In this document: positions 35,858 through 44,724 of the stretch, one piece after another
Layout of the letters: each line of letters starts with the position of its first letter
Position numbering within the stretch: the stretch's first letter is position 1
Assembly (NCBI GenBank): GCA_023394875.1
Contig: JAEXAB010000003.1
Span: 620,001 to 684,000 of the forward strand
Direction of reading: 5' to 3'
Source of the DNA: Bacillota bacterium
Lineage (GTDB): Bacteria > Bacillota > Clostridia > Christensenellales > DTU072
Length of the DNA stretch: 64,000 nt
The notes under the pieces: model-generated
Databases searched by the model: none
The model's input: the letters and a program-made list of their open reading frames with translations, nothing else
What the model was told of the DNA's origin: nothing
Position numbers and translations under genes: made by a program

Positions 35858-36588
35858 TTTTTTTCTATTTTTATAAAAGGATAAGTTTCCGCAGGAATCC
35901 CGCCGTCAATTAGGCGGGATTTTAAGTAGAAGCTATACGCCGAACGGTTGCCTATTATTATATGGTCCAATAGTTTTATGTCCAAAGAATCCAGTAAGGA
36001 ATTCAAAGCAAAGGTGCTTTTTATGTCCTCTTCGGAGGGAGAGAGAATCTCCGACGGGTGATTGTGTGCGATTATCACTCTTTTTGCCCGATGGCGCATT
36101 GCCGTTTCCACTATTTTTTTTGCCGAACTCTGTACCGAAATAGAATTTCCTTCCGCAATAAGGTCGGAGTGGATAAGCCTTTGTTTTATATCAAGACAAA
36201 TTAAATACAAAACCTCTTCTGTTTCTTTATCAAATAAAGTAAGAAGATACGGCAAAATGTCTTGAGGGGATAAAACGGGGCGTTCTTTGAAGCGTAATTT
36301 TTGATAATAATTAAAAAAATCGGGCAGGTACTTAATTAAAACCACTGCGTTTTCGGTCATTCCCGAAACACTTTTTAATTCCTGCTCCGCTGCGTTGAGG
36401 ATACCTTCCATACTCCCGAATTTATTTAACAGCGCGTACGCTATCTGTTTGGTGTCTTTTCTTGGGATTGCGGTAAAAAGTAAGAACTCGATAACCTGGT
36501 GCGGCGCAAGGGCGTCAAGCCCTTTTTCCCGTACCAATTTCCTCATTCTTTCCCTATGCCCGACAGGCGAGCTTACTTTTTTGTCCAT
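35854..36588 (-). CDS. radC: RadC family JAB-domain protein
   Basis: 244 residues. A helix-hairpin-helix-like N-terminal half (GHRERMRKLVREKGL, LSGMTEN-like KSVSGMTENA) and a C-terminal MPN/JAB domain with the metal motif HNHPSEILSPSEEDI (about 174-188), i.e. H-x-H-x(5-6)-S-x-x-D. The radC name is historical; no DNA repair role is proven. It follows the SbcC-like gene by 9 bases on the same strand and is probably cotranscribed with it. Confidence 0.92.
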   Translation of the reverse strand: MDKKVSSPVGHRERMRKLVREKGLDALAPHQVIEFLLFTAIPRKDTKQIAYALLNKFGSMEGILNAAEQELKSVSGMTENAVVLIKYLPDFFNYYQKLRFKERPVLSPQDILPYLLTLFDKETEEVLYLICLDIKQRLIHSDLIAEGNSISVQSSAKKIVETAMRHRAKRVIIAHNHPSEILSPSEEDIKSTFALNSLLDSLDIKLLDHIIIGNRSAYSFYLKSRLIDGGIPAETYPFIKIEKN

Positions 36589-36597
36589 AAGTATACT

Positions 36598-39500
36598 CTA
36601 TTTGTTGAGCAATACAATCATAGCCTTCTTGTTGGCTTCTTCTCCCAAAGCTGTTTTGACTTCATCACTAAGAGCAGATGCCTTGATGCTTATTATTCTT
36701 GGCAAATGGCTGACGTCAAGTATATTGCCCACAATTATATCCATTGCATCGGTTACGGCAATAGACAAAATTGTCTTGGTTTCTTCGTCCATTTTTTCTA
36801 ACGGCTTGGTAACGCCCTTTCTGTCCACGTATACTACGCTTAGGTTCTTGCCGTCTTCTTTGACCCAGTATTTTTGTCCCAGCTTTCTGAGCATATTATT
36901 GATATGAATTACTATCTCTTCGCTTAATAGTTCGTTAATAGCAAGGTCGATTGAATATAACGCCCTCTCCTTTTCGGCTTTTTTAAGCTGTAATTCGTTT
37001 ATTTTTTCGCTCAAGTTTTCGGAAATGGCAAGTTCTCTTATTAATACCGTTGTATCGTCTTCTTTTTGATATAGTTCTTCTTCCAATGCTTTATAATCAT
37101 CGCAACTCTTCTTAAAGTTATCCAACAACTCTTTGCCTGCGTCCAAACGGGTTTTCAAGGCGTCGCATTGGTAAGAAAGAGAGCCCATTCTCATGGTATG
37201 TTCATCAAGAATTTGCTGCATACTTACTTTGTCCTGCTCGGATAATACCATTTTGCGCAGACTTTCTATATTCTTAATTTTCAATTCCTCAGGACTGAAA
37301 TTGCTGTTGCGGTTTAGGCTGTCTATATAGTTGGTGTTAATTTCCACCTGTTTTAATAAATCGCTCTTTCTATTCGTCTTTTCGGTAAATTGCGCGCTCT
37401 TGTCGTTAACTACTCTGTTTATTGCTACGTAACTATCCTGAGAAACCTGTCTCTTCTCTTCAAGACGGCGGATTTCCGACATAATTTCCTGATATTTTTT
37501 GCCGGTAAGCTTAATAAGAAGACCTTCATAATCATAGCTCTTTCCATCAACAATTACTTCTTCTTTACGCGCTTTTAAGATATTGATTTCTTCTTCTAAT
37601 TTCTTAATTTTATTGTCGGCGTCTTCTACTTCGGCAGTAAGAACGTTCATTCTCTTTATTAACACGTCCTCTTGCTTTTCCAGTTCTTTAATAGCGTCAA
37701 GCTGCTCGGCGGCAGTTTTGCCGGCAAGTCTCTTCTTAATCCCGCTGTAGATATTAGAAAAGTTATTGATTTCTTCATTAAGGACGTTTATTTGCTCGTT
37801 AAGCTTAGGGATATCTTCCTTTTCGGTAATTTCTATATGTTTATTAACCATATCCGCGCTGTCGGAGGCAAAGTTCTTTAGTCCCGCCACCTGGTTAATT
37901 TTCGCCAAACGCGTGCTGTAAAGCTTTATATTCTCAATGGCTTCTTCAAGCTTTGCGGTAATTTCCTCGTGGGATTTTACTCCGCATTCTGCCAAAGTCT
38001 GGTCTCTTAGCTTTATTTTGGCTTCCTTGGTACTCTTTAAGCTCTCTACGTAATTGGCGCTGATTTGTTCTTTGGTAGTAAGATTGCCTAATCTGACGTT
38101 TATTTTTTCCAACTTATCGGTATATTCCTGCAAAATAAGGTTGGTTTTGGCAATTTCTTCTTCCTGTTTTGTTATGTTGGACGACACTCTGGTGTTGTCT
38201 ATGGACATATCGTTCTTATCTAAGATACCAGCCTTGCAAACGGGGCAAGTATCGCCGAATTCTAAATCGTCGACTTCCTTATAAAACTCTTGCTTTGCCT
38301 TGAAGCTAACCAACTTCTCATTCTGCTTTTTTAACTTATCGCGGCATTTGTCGATATACTGAACAAGTATGTTTCTTGCGTTAAGTAAGGCTGTAATATC
38401 CTCTTTGTAGGATTCTCTTGCCTGCTCGTTGTCAAAAATCTTGTCGTCGATTGCTTTTAATTCACCCAAAATCCCCGCGGCTATAATCTGTCCTTTATAC
38501 ATTTTTTGCTTGTTTCTTTCCAGTTCGTTGTAACTGTCAAAAAACTTTTCGTATCCGCCCTCGGTAAGTAAAATTTGTTCTTCCGCCGTGCAGTTTTCCG
38601 AAGTGCTCAAATTTAGTTTGCGCTGAACGTAAAAATCTTCTAAGGCTTTTTGTTTTTTACTTAGTTCATTTTTAAGTTCGTTTAATCTTTCTTTTTTCAG
38701 TTCCAGAATATACTCAAAAGATGTTCCTTCTCTTATATCCGCCCTTAATTGGCTGTTATAACGCTTGGCATTATATTCTTTTCTTGTTTCTTCTAGTTCT
38801 TTTACCGCGGCTGTTTTAATTTCACTGAGCTTATCAAGTTGTTCGGTAAGTTCGGCTATTCTCTCTTTATTTTTTACGTAATAAACTTCGGCGTTTTCAA
38901 GAATTGTTTTGTCTATATCTCCGTTTTCGGCGTTTTTTACAATACTATCATCTAATGCCATATTTAGAGTCTTTATTTGTTCGTAATAAAAAATAAACTC
39001 CTTTTCTTTTTCCTTTCTAACTTGACTGCCGTTGGCTATTTCATTTTCAAGTAAGGAAAGTTCGGCGGTTAGTTTTTCTATTTCTTGATTTAATTCTTTA
39101 TTTTTTACGGTAACTTCGTTGTTTTTTTCGTAGAGAAAGATTATTTTCTCCATTCTTTCGCTTTCGCTGATTTTGCTTATTATATTCATCATAGCCGGTT
39201 CTTTATTCTTCTGCAGTTCTAGCTGATAATTGACTTTTTCAAATTCGGCTTGCGCTTTTAATAAGGAACGTGTTTCCACAATGCTCTCATTGAGGCGTTC
39301 CATTTCCGCTTTTATTAAAGCGGCGTCCTCTTTGGCGGTAACTAATGCGTCCACAATCTCTTTACTGCCCGATTTATACATATCGGTAAGTAAGCTTATT
39401 TGCGCCTTAATACCTTCCAGGCGTTTTTCCGCTCTGTCTCTGGCTGACTTTAATACCTCTCCGTCTATTCTTAAAACGTCAAAATTTTCTTTTACGAAGT

Positions 39501-39879
39501 TATTTATGTCACCAAATGCGACGTCGGAGATGTTTTCCTTATCGGATAGTACGAAGTTCTCCCATTGATAGGCGCTGTAACCAATCATTGAGGATAAAAT
39601 ATTGTTTATTTCCTGTTCGTCGGTGATTATTTTGTTATTGGTACTCAATTTTACCTTGTTTATAGCAAAATCTCTTTCCAAAACGTAGTTTTCTTCCTCA
39701 TACTTGAATGTGAGTTCTATTTTCCCTTGGAAAAGAGTGGAATTGCCAAAAATTGCATATCCCAATGCCTGTTTGATTGCAACGGCGTCTTTTAGTTTGA
39801 AAAACGCTTTGCCGTTATTGAATTTATATTGGGCATTGGCATCCTGCAGATTTTCTACAGTGAGTAAAACCGGTATCAT
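36598..39879 (-). CDS. Rad50/SbcC-shaped coiled-coil protein with degenerate ATPase motifs
   Basis: 1093 residues. The layout is that of SbcC/Rad50: an N-terminal head (1-150), a coiled coil, a zinc hook CPVC at about 543-546, a second coiled coil and a C-terminal head. But the Walker A position, expected as GxxGAGKST, reads KLKDAVAIKQALGYAIFGN, and the C-terminal signature and Walker B, expected as LSGGE and LFIDEG, read as DEETKTILSIAV and RIISIKASALSDE. No nuclease partner SbcD lies nearby. It may therefore be a structural or partner subunit. Cotranscribed with radC. Confidence 0.8.
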   Translation of the reverse strand: MIPVLLTVENLQDANAQYKFNNGKAFFKLKDAVAIKQALGYAIFGNSTLFQGKIELTFKYEEENYVLERDFAINKVKLSTNNKIITDEQEINNILSSMIGYSAYQWENFVLSDKENISDVAFGDINNFVKENFDVLRIDGEVLKSARDRAEKRLEGIKAQISLLTDMYKSGSKEIVDALVTAKEDAALIKAEMERLNESIVETRSLLKAQAEFEKVNYQLELQKNKEPAMMNIISKISESERMEKIIFLYEKNNEVTVKNKELNQEIEKLTAELSLLENEIANGSQVRKEKEKEFIFYYEQIKTLNMALDDSIVKNAENGDIDKTILENAEVYYVKNKERIAELTEQLDKLSEIKTAAVKELEETRKEYNAKRYNSQLRADIREGTSFEYILELKKERLNELKNELSKKQKALEDFYVQRKLNLSTSENCTAEEQILLTEGGYEKFFDSYNELERNKQKMYKGQIIAAGILGELKAIDDKIFDNEQARESYKEDITALLNARNILVQYIDKCRDKLKKQNEKLVSFKAKQEFYKEVDDLEFGDTCPVCKAGILDKNDMSIDNTRVSSNITKQEEEIAKTNLILQEYTDKLEKINVRLGNLTTKEQISANYVESLKSTKEAKIKLRDQTLAECGVKSHEEITAKLEEAIENIKLYSTRLAKINQVAGLKNFASDSADMVNKHIEITEKEDIPKLNEQINVLNEEINNFSNIYSGIKKRLAGKTAAEQLDAIKELEKQEDVLIKRMNVLTAEVEDADNKIKKLEEEINILKARKEEVIVDGKSYDYEGLLIKLTGKKYQEIMSEIRRLEEKRQVSQDSYVAINRVVNDKSAQFTEKTNRKSDLLKQVEINTNYIDSLNRNSNFSPEELKIKNIESLRKMVLSEQDKVSMQQILDEHTMRMGSLSYQCDALKTRLDAGKELLDNFKKSCDDYKALEEELYQKEDDTTVLIRELAISENLSEKINELQLKKAEKERALYSIDLAINELLSEEIVIHINNMLRKLGQKYWVKEDGKNLSVVYVDRKGVTKPLEKMDEETKTILSIAVTDAMDIIVGNILDVSHLPRIISIKASALSDEVKTALGEEANKKAMIVLLNK

Positions 39880-39994
39880 ATATTGTTAACCTCCGTAAAT
39901 AAACACGCTTTTATACCATTTTTGAAATAATATCGGTAAAACCTTATTAGAATTCGTTTTTCATAAAAACCACTAGCCTATTCCAGGATATGTG

Positions 39995-40003
39995 TGTTAT
40001 AAT
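39995..40003 (+). promoter_or_regulatory. Extended -10 promoter of the dnaB-like gene
   Basis: TGTTATAAT at 39995-40003, an extended -10 with no clear -35 element. About 95 bases of AT-rich leader follow before the ATG. Confidence 0.45.
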
Positions 40004-40097
40004 ATGCTTTACCGAAAGTCAAGAGCGCAGTTTGTATATATTATACAACAAATATATTACTTATGCAATATTATATTTATCACACAGTTGGAGCAAA

Positions 40098-41534
40098 ATG
40101 GGATTTATAAGGCTAGGGAACGACTACCTAAAAGAAGGCTATACACAAGTGGACAACGTTTTTTTGCTCCGCTACCTTCCCGATGCCGATTCTTTGGACG
40201 TAAAAATTTATCTGTTCGGTCTGTGCGCTGCGGGGCAAGACTCCGAAGAATATAACAGCATAGAAAAACTTGCTTTACAATTGCATATCAGCGAAGAAAG
40301 ACTGCTTTCCGGCTTTGCCTATTGGGAAGAAAGAGGCTTGGTTACCATATCCAAAACACAACCTATTACCGTAAGCTATACTTCGGTAAAAAGACCCCTT
40401 CCTCCCGTTATTAAATACAACGCTCAAAAATATAAGATTTTTGTAGAGGAAGTAAACCGCTTATTCCCCGAAAGAATCCTCACTCCCAACGAATATAACG
40501 CGCTTATAGAAACAATAGCGGTTTCCAATATGGAAATTAACGCCATGCTGCTTATTATCCAGTATTGTAAGGAGCTTGGGGGAGATAAAACCAGCGTTCC
40601 TTATATTTTGGCGGTTGCCGACGACTGGATTAAGCAAGGTTTAACTGCCGAAAAAGCGGTCAGCGAAAGAATATCGGAACTGGAAAACAACAGTCAGGAT
40701 ATAAGGGCTATTTTCCAGGCGTTGGGCATAAAAAGAAGCGCCGAACTTGAAGACAGACAACTATTTCTCAAATGGACGGCGAAATATAATTACAAGCTGG
40801 ATGCTATTTTGGTGGCGGCAAAAGCGCAGAAAAAACGCGGCGGAATGCAAAAACTCGACGAATATATTGATTTGTTGAAGAAAGCCGAAGCCTATACCGC
40901 TTTCGAAGTCGCGGAGTTTGCCAAAAACAGAGAAAATGTCTATAACTTGAGTATCAGACTCAGTAAGGAACTGGGAACTTATTACGGCAGTATGGACAGC
41001 GTGGTGGAAAACTACGTTTACCCCTGGCTCAACCTTGGTTTTGAGGAAGAAGCCCTCGTAAAATTAGCCAACTTCTGTTTTTTACGCAATATCCGTTCTT
41101 TTGATGCATTGCACCAAACGGTTATGAAGTTCTATAAAAAGGGACTTACCACCGAAGAAGGGATAAAACAGTACGTAAGCAGTCAGCTAAAAGCCGATGA
41201 AAAAATTATGGAAGTCTTCGAAAAATGCGGAGTGTACGGCGTAGTTGGCAACAAGGACAGAGAAAGTTACCGCACCTGGTTGGAATGGGGCTTTGAAGAA
41301 AACACTATTTTGCTTGTGGCCGAAAGACACAACAATACCGCTTTCCCTCTTCAAAACGTAAACCGCACCCTTGCAAGCCTTTTCAACAAGAATATAACAG
41401 ACTTCGAAGGCGTTAAAAAATATTTGGAAACTTCGGAAAAACGGAAAGAACCCGCCAAAGAAGATTACATAAAACATCAATACACCGATGAGCAGATTAA
41501 AAACGTATTATCGGCGTTCGAAAACTGGGAATAA
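40098..41534 (+). CDS. DnaB/DnaD-domain replication initiation protein
   Basis: 478 residues. GGAG lies 4 bases before the ATG at 40098; an upstream in-frame ATG would add a hydrophobic tail without a ribosome site. A winged-helix N-terminus (about 25-100, SIEKLALQLHISEERLLSGFAYWEERGLV) precedes two or more DnaD-like helical domains with the repeated pattern 'Y-x-x-W-L-x-x-G-F' seen at VYPWLNLGFEEEA and RTWLEWGFEEN. The gene lies immediately before dnaI, as in the dnaB-dnaI operon of Bacillus. Likely a helicase-loading protein at the origin. Confidence 0.87.
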   Translation: MGFIRLGNDYLKEGYTQVDNVFLLRYLPDADSLDVKIYLFGLCAAGQDSEEYNSIEKLALQLHISEERLLSGFAYWEERGLVTISKTQPITVSYTSVKRPLPPVIKYNAQKYKIFVEEVNRLFPERILTPNEYNALIETIAVSNMEINAMLLIIQYCKELGGDKTSVPYILAVADDWIKQGLTAEKAVSERISELENNSQDIRAIFQALGIKRSAELEDRQLFLKWTAKYNYKLDAILVAAKAQKKRGGMQKLDEYIDLLKKAEAYTAFEVAEFAKNRENVYNLSIRLSKELGTYYGSMDSVVENYVYPWLNLGFEEEALVKLANFCFLRNIRSFDALHQTVMKFYKKGLTTEEGIKQYVSSQLKADEKIMEVFEKCGVYGVVGNKDRESYRTWLEWGFEENTILLVAERHNNTAFPLQNVNRTLASLFNKNITDFEGVKKYLETSEKRKEPAKEDYIKHQYTDEQIKNVLSAFENWE

Positions 41535-41537
41535 TCT

Positions 41538-42455
41538 ATGAATAATACCGATAGAGCAATATTTATCATAAAAAATAGGCATACTGAGGCGTTGCTTGAA
41601 AGAGAAAAACAGCTCGCTTCTCTGCGTCAAGATAAAAATTTTTGCGCGTTGGAAAATTCTTTGGATGTATTAAAGTGGGAATTAGCCAAAAACATAGCTT
41701 TTGACAAGCCTGTCGATGCTTTGCAAAAAGATATAGCCGAAAAGGAAGAAGAAATAGCCGACTATTTGGCAAAAAAGTCATTAAAAATTAATATACTGGA
41801 AGAATATTTTCTTTGTCCGATTTGTAAAGACAGCGGGAATATTAACGGAAAACTCTGCGCTTGCACCGAAAAAGAACGGATTAATCTAGAGTTGGAAGAA
41901 AACCCTCAATTAAAAAACGTACCTGAAACGCTGGAAAACATCAATTTTTCTTTTTACAAAAACTTAGGTAAAAACTATAAAAAATACGTCGATTTTATGA
42001 AAAAAACTTTCCTTGAGGGCGATAAAAGCTTCCTTATAATTTCGGGTGGGGCGGGAGTAGGCAAAACTTATCTGGCTTATACCGCCTTGAAAGAGGCTTT
42101 GTTCAATGGCAAGTCGGTAAAAATACTGGATTCTATTAAGCTAAATAAAAAGTTCTTGGAATATCACTGCGCCGCCCTTTCCGACAAGCACTGTATTTGG
42201 GAAGAAATATGTGAAAGCGACGTACTGTTAATTGACGACCTTGGCGCCGAACAGTTATTTAACAACGTAACTTTGCCGTATTTATACGAACTTATGGTGG
42301 ACAGAATGGACAAAAAAACCATATTTACCACTAATCTTGATTTCGCCAATCTGGAGACAAAATACGGACAAAGGCTTTTTAGTCGCTTTTGCGATATAAG
42401 AAATTCGGTATTTCTGCCCATATCTGCGCCCGATTTACGCTTAATGCAGCAATAA
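41538..42455 (+). CDS. dnaI: Helicase loader ATPase DnaI
   Basis: 305 residues. AAA+ ATPase that loads the replicative helicase. The N-terminal domain has a zinc site C93, C96, C107, C109 (LCPICKDSG...CAC). The P-loop is GGAGVGKT (170-177) and the Walker B is LLIDDLG (229-235), followed by TTNLDF sensor-like residues near 265. It starts 4 bases after the DnaB-like gene stop, so the two are one operon. Confidence 0.95.
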   Translation: MNNTDRAIFIIKNRHTEALLEREKQLASLRQDKNFCALENSLDVLKWELAKNIAFDKPVDALQKDIAEKEEEIADYLAKKSLKINILEEYFLCPICKDSGNINGKLCACTEKERINLELEENPQLKNVPETLENINFSFYKNLGKNYKKYVDFMKKTFLEGDKSFLIISGGAGVGKTYLAYTALKEALFNGKSVKILDSIKLNKKFLEYHCAALSDKHCIWEEICESDVLLIDDLGAEQLFNNVTLPYLYELMVDRMDKKTIFTTNLDFANLETKYGQRLFSRFCDIRNSVFLPISAPDLRLMQQ

Positions 42456-42528
42456 CCGCAATTTAGTTGCATTTTGAATTGCTCCAAAGTATAATAAATA
42501 TGTTAAAAAAATGTTTATGGGAGGAAAA

Positions 42529-43062
42529 ATGAACATTGTTGACATAAGTACGATAGTCGTATTGATACTTGCCTTGATTGTAGGTTTGGCAAGAGGCTTC
42601 GGTAAAAGTCTAAAAACCTTTACAAAAGGCGTTTTCGGTATAATTATTTCGGTTTTCGTCTGTATTTCCTTTGGTGGAATGATCAGCAATCTGAATTTCG
42701 TAGGCAATTTTATCGCCAAAGTCAATCAAGCTATATCCGGTTTTAGCGAAATGTTGGGCAACCTCAAATTAGGTATTTGGGTTTATTATATCGTTTTGTT
42801 CTTTATTATCCAAATTTTGCGTATTTTGGTTGTCAAAGTTATTGTGGACTTGTTTGAAAAAGATAACGCTGTTATGAAATTTATCAATAAGTTTTTGGGC
42901 GCGGCTTTCTCCCCTGCCGCTGTCTGCATGTTCATTCTGTTGATACTTGCGGCGTTAAAAATATTCGAAAATCTATCTTTTGTACAGAATATACTAACCA
43001 AACTGGACGGAAGCTTCCTACTCAAAGTATATGCCAATAACCCGATAACGCTAGCGTTATAA
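42529..43062 (+). CDS. CvpA family membrane protein
   Basis: 177 residues with four predicted helices. GGGAGG lies 5 bases before the ATG at 42529. The first helix DISTIVVLILALIVGLARGFGKSLK carries the R-G-F-x-K motif of CvpA proteins, and the later ILRILVVKVIVDLF helix and NKFLGAAFSPAAV match the family. In E. coli CvpA is linked to colicin V secretion and purine metabolism, and its biochemical role is not established. Its stop lies 268 bases before metF, separated by structured RNA. Confidence 0.85.
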   Translation: MNIVDISTIVVLILALIVGLARGFGKSLKTFTKGVFGIIISVFVCISFGGMISNLNFVGNFIAKVNQAISGFSEMLGNLKLGIWVYYIVLFFIIQILRILVVKVIVDLFEKDNAVMKFINKFLGAAFSPAAVCMFILLILAALKIFENLSFVQNILTKLDGSFLLKVYANNPITLAL

Positions 43063-43091
43063 TGTCCTTTCTATTCTTAATCAAAACAAAA

Positions 43092-43150
43092 ATAATATTC
43101 GGAGAAGACGCTGTTGATAAAACATTAACTGCAGGAAAATCCGAATATTG
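43092..43150 (+). terminator. Possible terminator after the CvpA gene
   Basis: A 10-bp stem AATATTCGGA/TCCGAATATT (43094-43103 with 43140-43149), long loop, followed within a few bases by a GCTATTTTTAGC palindrome. The T-run is short, so termination is only moderate. Confidence 0.5.
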
Positions 43151-43184
43151 CTATTTTTAGCACAAGTATTTGATTTATTGAAAC

Positions 43185-43330
43185 TACAAAATAGGCTCCC
43201 TATTGTTTGCGGTATGGGAACCGTAAATAAGGTTACTGTGCAAAAAAATGAAACAGCAATATTACTACGGCAGTTTTGCCGCTAGCTAAAATAGTGGTTA
43301 ATAACCTTATAGCAAACGGAGATAAACAAG
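43185..43330 (+). promoter_or_regulatory. Structured 5' leader of the metF operon, class unrecognised
   Basis: Nested helices are visible by eye. A closing helix GTTTGC (43205-43210) with GCAAAC (43312-43317) lies directly against GGAG (43318-43321), the ribosome site. Inside is a hairpin CGGT/ACCG (43210-43213 with 43220-43223). A 9-bp helix ATAAGGTTA/TAACCTTAT (43227-43235 with 43302-43310) encloses CTGT/ACAG (43236-43239 with 43253-43256) and CGGCA/TGCCG (43268-43272 with 43277-43281). The known SAM-box and B12-box sequences are not present. It could be a translation-controlling riboswitch. Confidence 0.5.
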
Positions 43331-44161
43331 ATGAAAAAAATATTTTCACTGGAAACGTTCCCCCCGAAAAAGGATGACGGAATAGAGACTATTTATTATC
43401 CTTTGGCGGGGCTTGCTATGCTTAAGCCAGATTTTATCAGCGTAACTTACGGCGCCAACGGGGGCAGAAAGGCTCTTACCGACGAAGTATGCGATTTTAT
43501 AAAAAACGGTTATAAAATAGAGAGTGTAGCCCACCTTACTTGCGTTGGAAGCTCCAAAGAAACTATTTTTGCTCTCCTTGAAAATCTAAAAAACAAAAAT
43601 ATAACTTCCATTCTTGCCCTGCGCGGCGATCTCAAAGAGGAAACAAACCTTACCGACTATAAATACGCCACCGACCTTATTAAAGATATAGTATCTTTCG
43701 GCGGTTTTAACGTTCTTGCCGCTTGCTATCCCGAAGGACACGTGGAGAGTTCTTTTATCGAACAGGATTTGTCGGTAATGACTATGAAAAACGATTTAGG
43801 GGTAAGCCGCTTTTTGAGCCAGTTGTTTTTTGACAATGCTGATTTTTATAACCTCAACGAACAGGCAAAAACAAGGGGCATAACAGCTCCCATTTCGGCA
43901 GGAATTATGCCTATAACCAACGCAAAACAGATTGTAAGAATGGTTCAGATGAGCGGAGCCAAAATCCCTCCTTCGGTGTCGAAAATGATTTCCGCTTACG
44001 AAAACGACCCGGACAGCCTACGCAAGGCGGGACTTGACTATTCTATTACGCAAATAAGAGATTTGTTAGCAAACGGCGTTGACGGTATTCATCTTTACAC
44101 TATGAACAACGTAACCACCGCCACCACAATTTATGAGGGAATAAGGGACTTGTTGGAGTGA
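43331..44161 (+). CDS. metF: Methylenetetrahydrofolate reductase
   Basis: 276 residues, a bacterial-size MTHFR (FAD-dependent TIM barrel) that makes 5-methyl-THF. N-terminal MKKIFSLETFPPKKD (E-x-F-P-P motif), DFISVTYGANGG, SVAHLTCVGSS, ILALRGD and GGFNVLAACYPEGH follow the family order. It supplies the methyl donor to MetH encoded two genes downstream. GGAG lies 9 bases upstream. Stop overlaps the GTG start of the next gene by 4 bases. Confidence 0.95.
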   Translation: MKKIFSLETFPPKKDDGIETIYYPLAGLAMLKPDFISVTYGANGGRKALTDEVCDFIKNGYKIESVAHLTCVGSSKETIFALLENLKNKNITSILALRGDLKEETNLTDYKYATDLIKDIVSFGGFNVLAACYPEGHVESSFIEQDLSVMTMKNDLGVSRFLSQLFFDNADFYNLNEQAKTRGITAPISAGIMPITNAKQIVRMVQMSGAKIPPSVSKMISAYENDPDSLRKAGLDYSITQIRDLLANGVDGIHLYTMNNVTTATTIYEGIRDLLE

Positions 44162-44724
44162 ACAGCGACATAAAAGAGGTAGGGAGATACCTACGTATTC
44201 CTATAAATAATCTGCCCGAACAAACCAAAGCGACTATAGAGGAGATGCTGAAAATTTCTAACGGTCTTTCTCCCCAAAAAAGAGTGGCTTTTTTTGATGT
44301 CGAAAAGTCGGAAAGTGGCATAAAGCTATTGGGAACCAACCTTATTTTGGAAGGTAATCTAATTAATAAGCACTTTTTCGGTTGCAAAAAAATTATTGTA
44401 ATTTTGGCGACTTTAGGCATGAAAAGTGAACTTCTACTTAAAGAATATTTTGCCAAAAACGCCGAAAAAGCAGTGGTTTTGGACGCTTGTTTTACTTTTG
44501 AGATAGAAAAATATCTTGACGAAGCCGAAGAGGAAATAAAAAATAAGGGTTTTGATATTACTTCTAGGATAAGCTGCGGCTACGGAGATTTGCAACTTAA
44601 TTACCAAGAAGACTTATTGGAACTAGTGGACGGCAAAAAAATAGGGGTTTTTCAAAACGAAAGCTATATGCTTACGCCGAATAAATCGGTAATAGCTCTT
44701 ATAGGGGTGAAAGATGAAGCTTAG
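44158..44724 (+). CDS. Methionine synthase reactivation-domain protein (separate MetH activation subunit)
   Basis: 188 residues starting GTG in a TGA overlap with metF. It matches the vitamin-B12-dependent methionine synthase activation domain, normally the C-terminal end of MetH: SCGYGDLQLNYQEDLLELV and the ending SYMLTPNKSVIALIGV correspond to the 'YGP...S.ML.P.KSVS' part of that domain. It would reactivate cob(II)alamin MetH by reductive methylation from SAM. MetH here lacks this domain, so the function is on a separate polypeptide. Confidence 0.88.
   Translation: MNSDIKEVGRYLRIPINNLPEQTKATIEEMLKISNGLSPQKRVAFFDVEKSESGIKLLGTNLILEGNLINKHFFGCKKIIVILATLGMKSELLLKEYFAKNAEKAVVLDACFTFEIEKYLDEAEEEIKNKGFDITSRISCGYGDLQLNYQEDLLELVDGKKIGVFQNESYMLTPNKSVIALIGVKDEA

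Noticed and set aside
40020..40097. DnaA boxes or origin near the dnaB-like gene
   Set aside because: TTATACAAC and TTATCACAC each differ by two or more bases from the TTATNCACA consensus and are not clustered; the region is merely AT-rich.
43063..43330. S-box, THF or cobalamin riboswitch before metF
   Set aside because: Their signature words are not found. A GGGAA near 43216 is too short to count as part of a B12 box.
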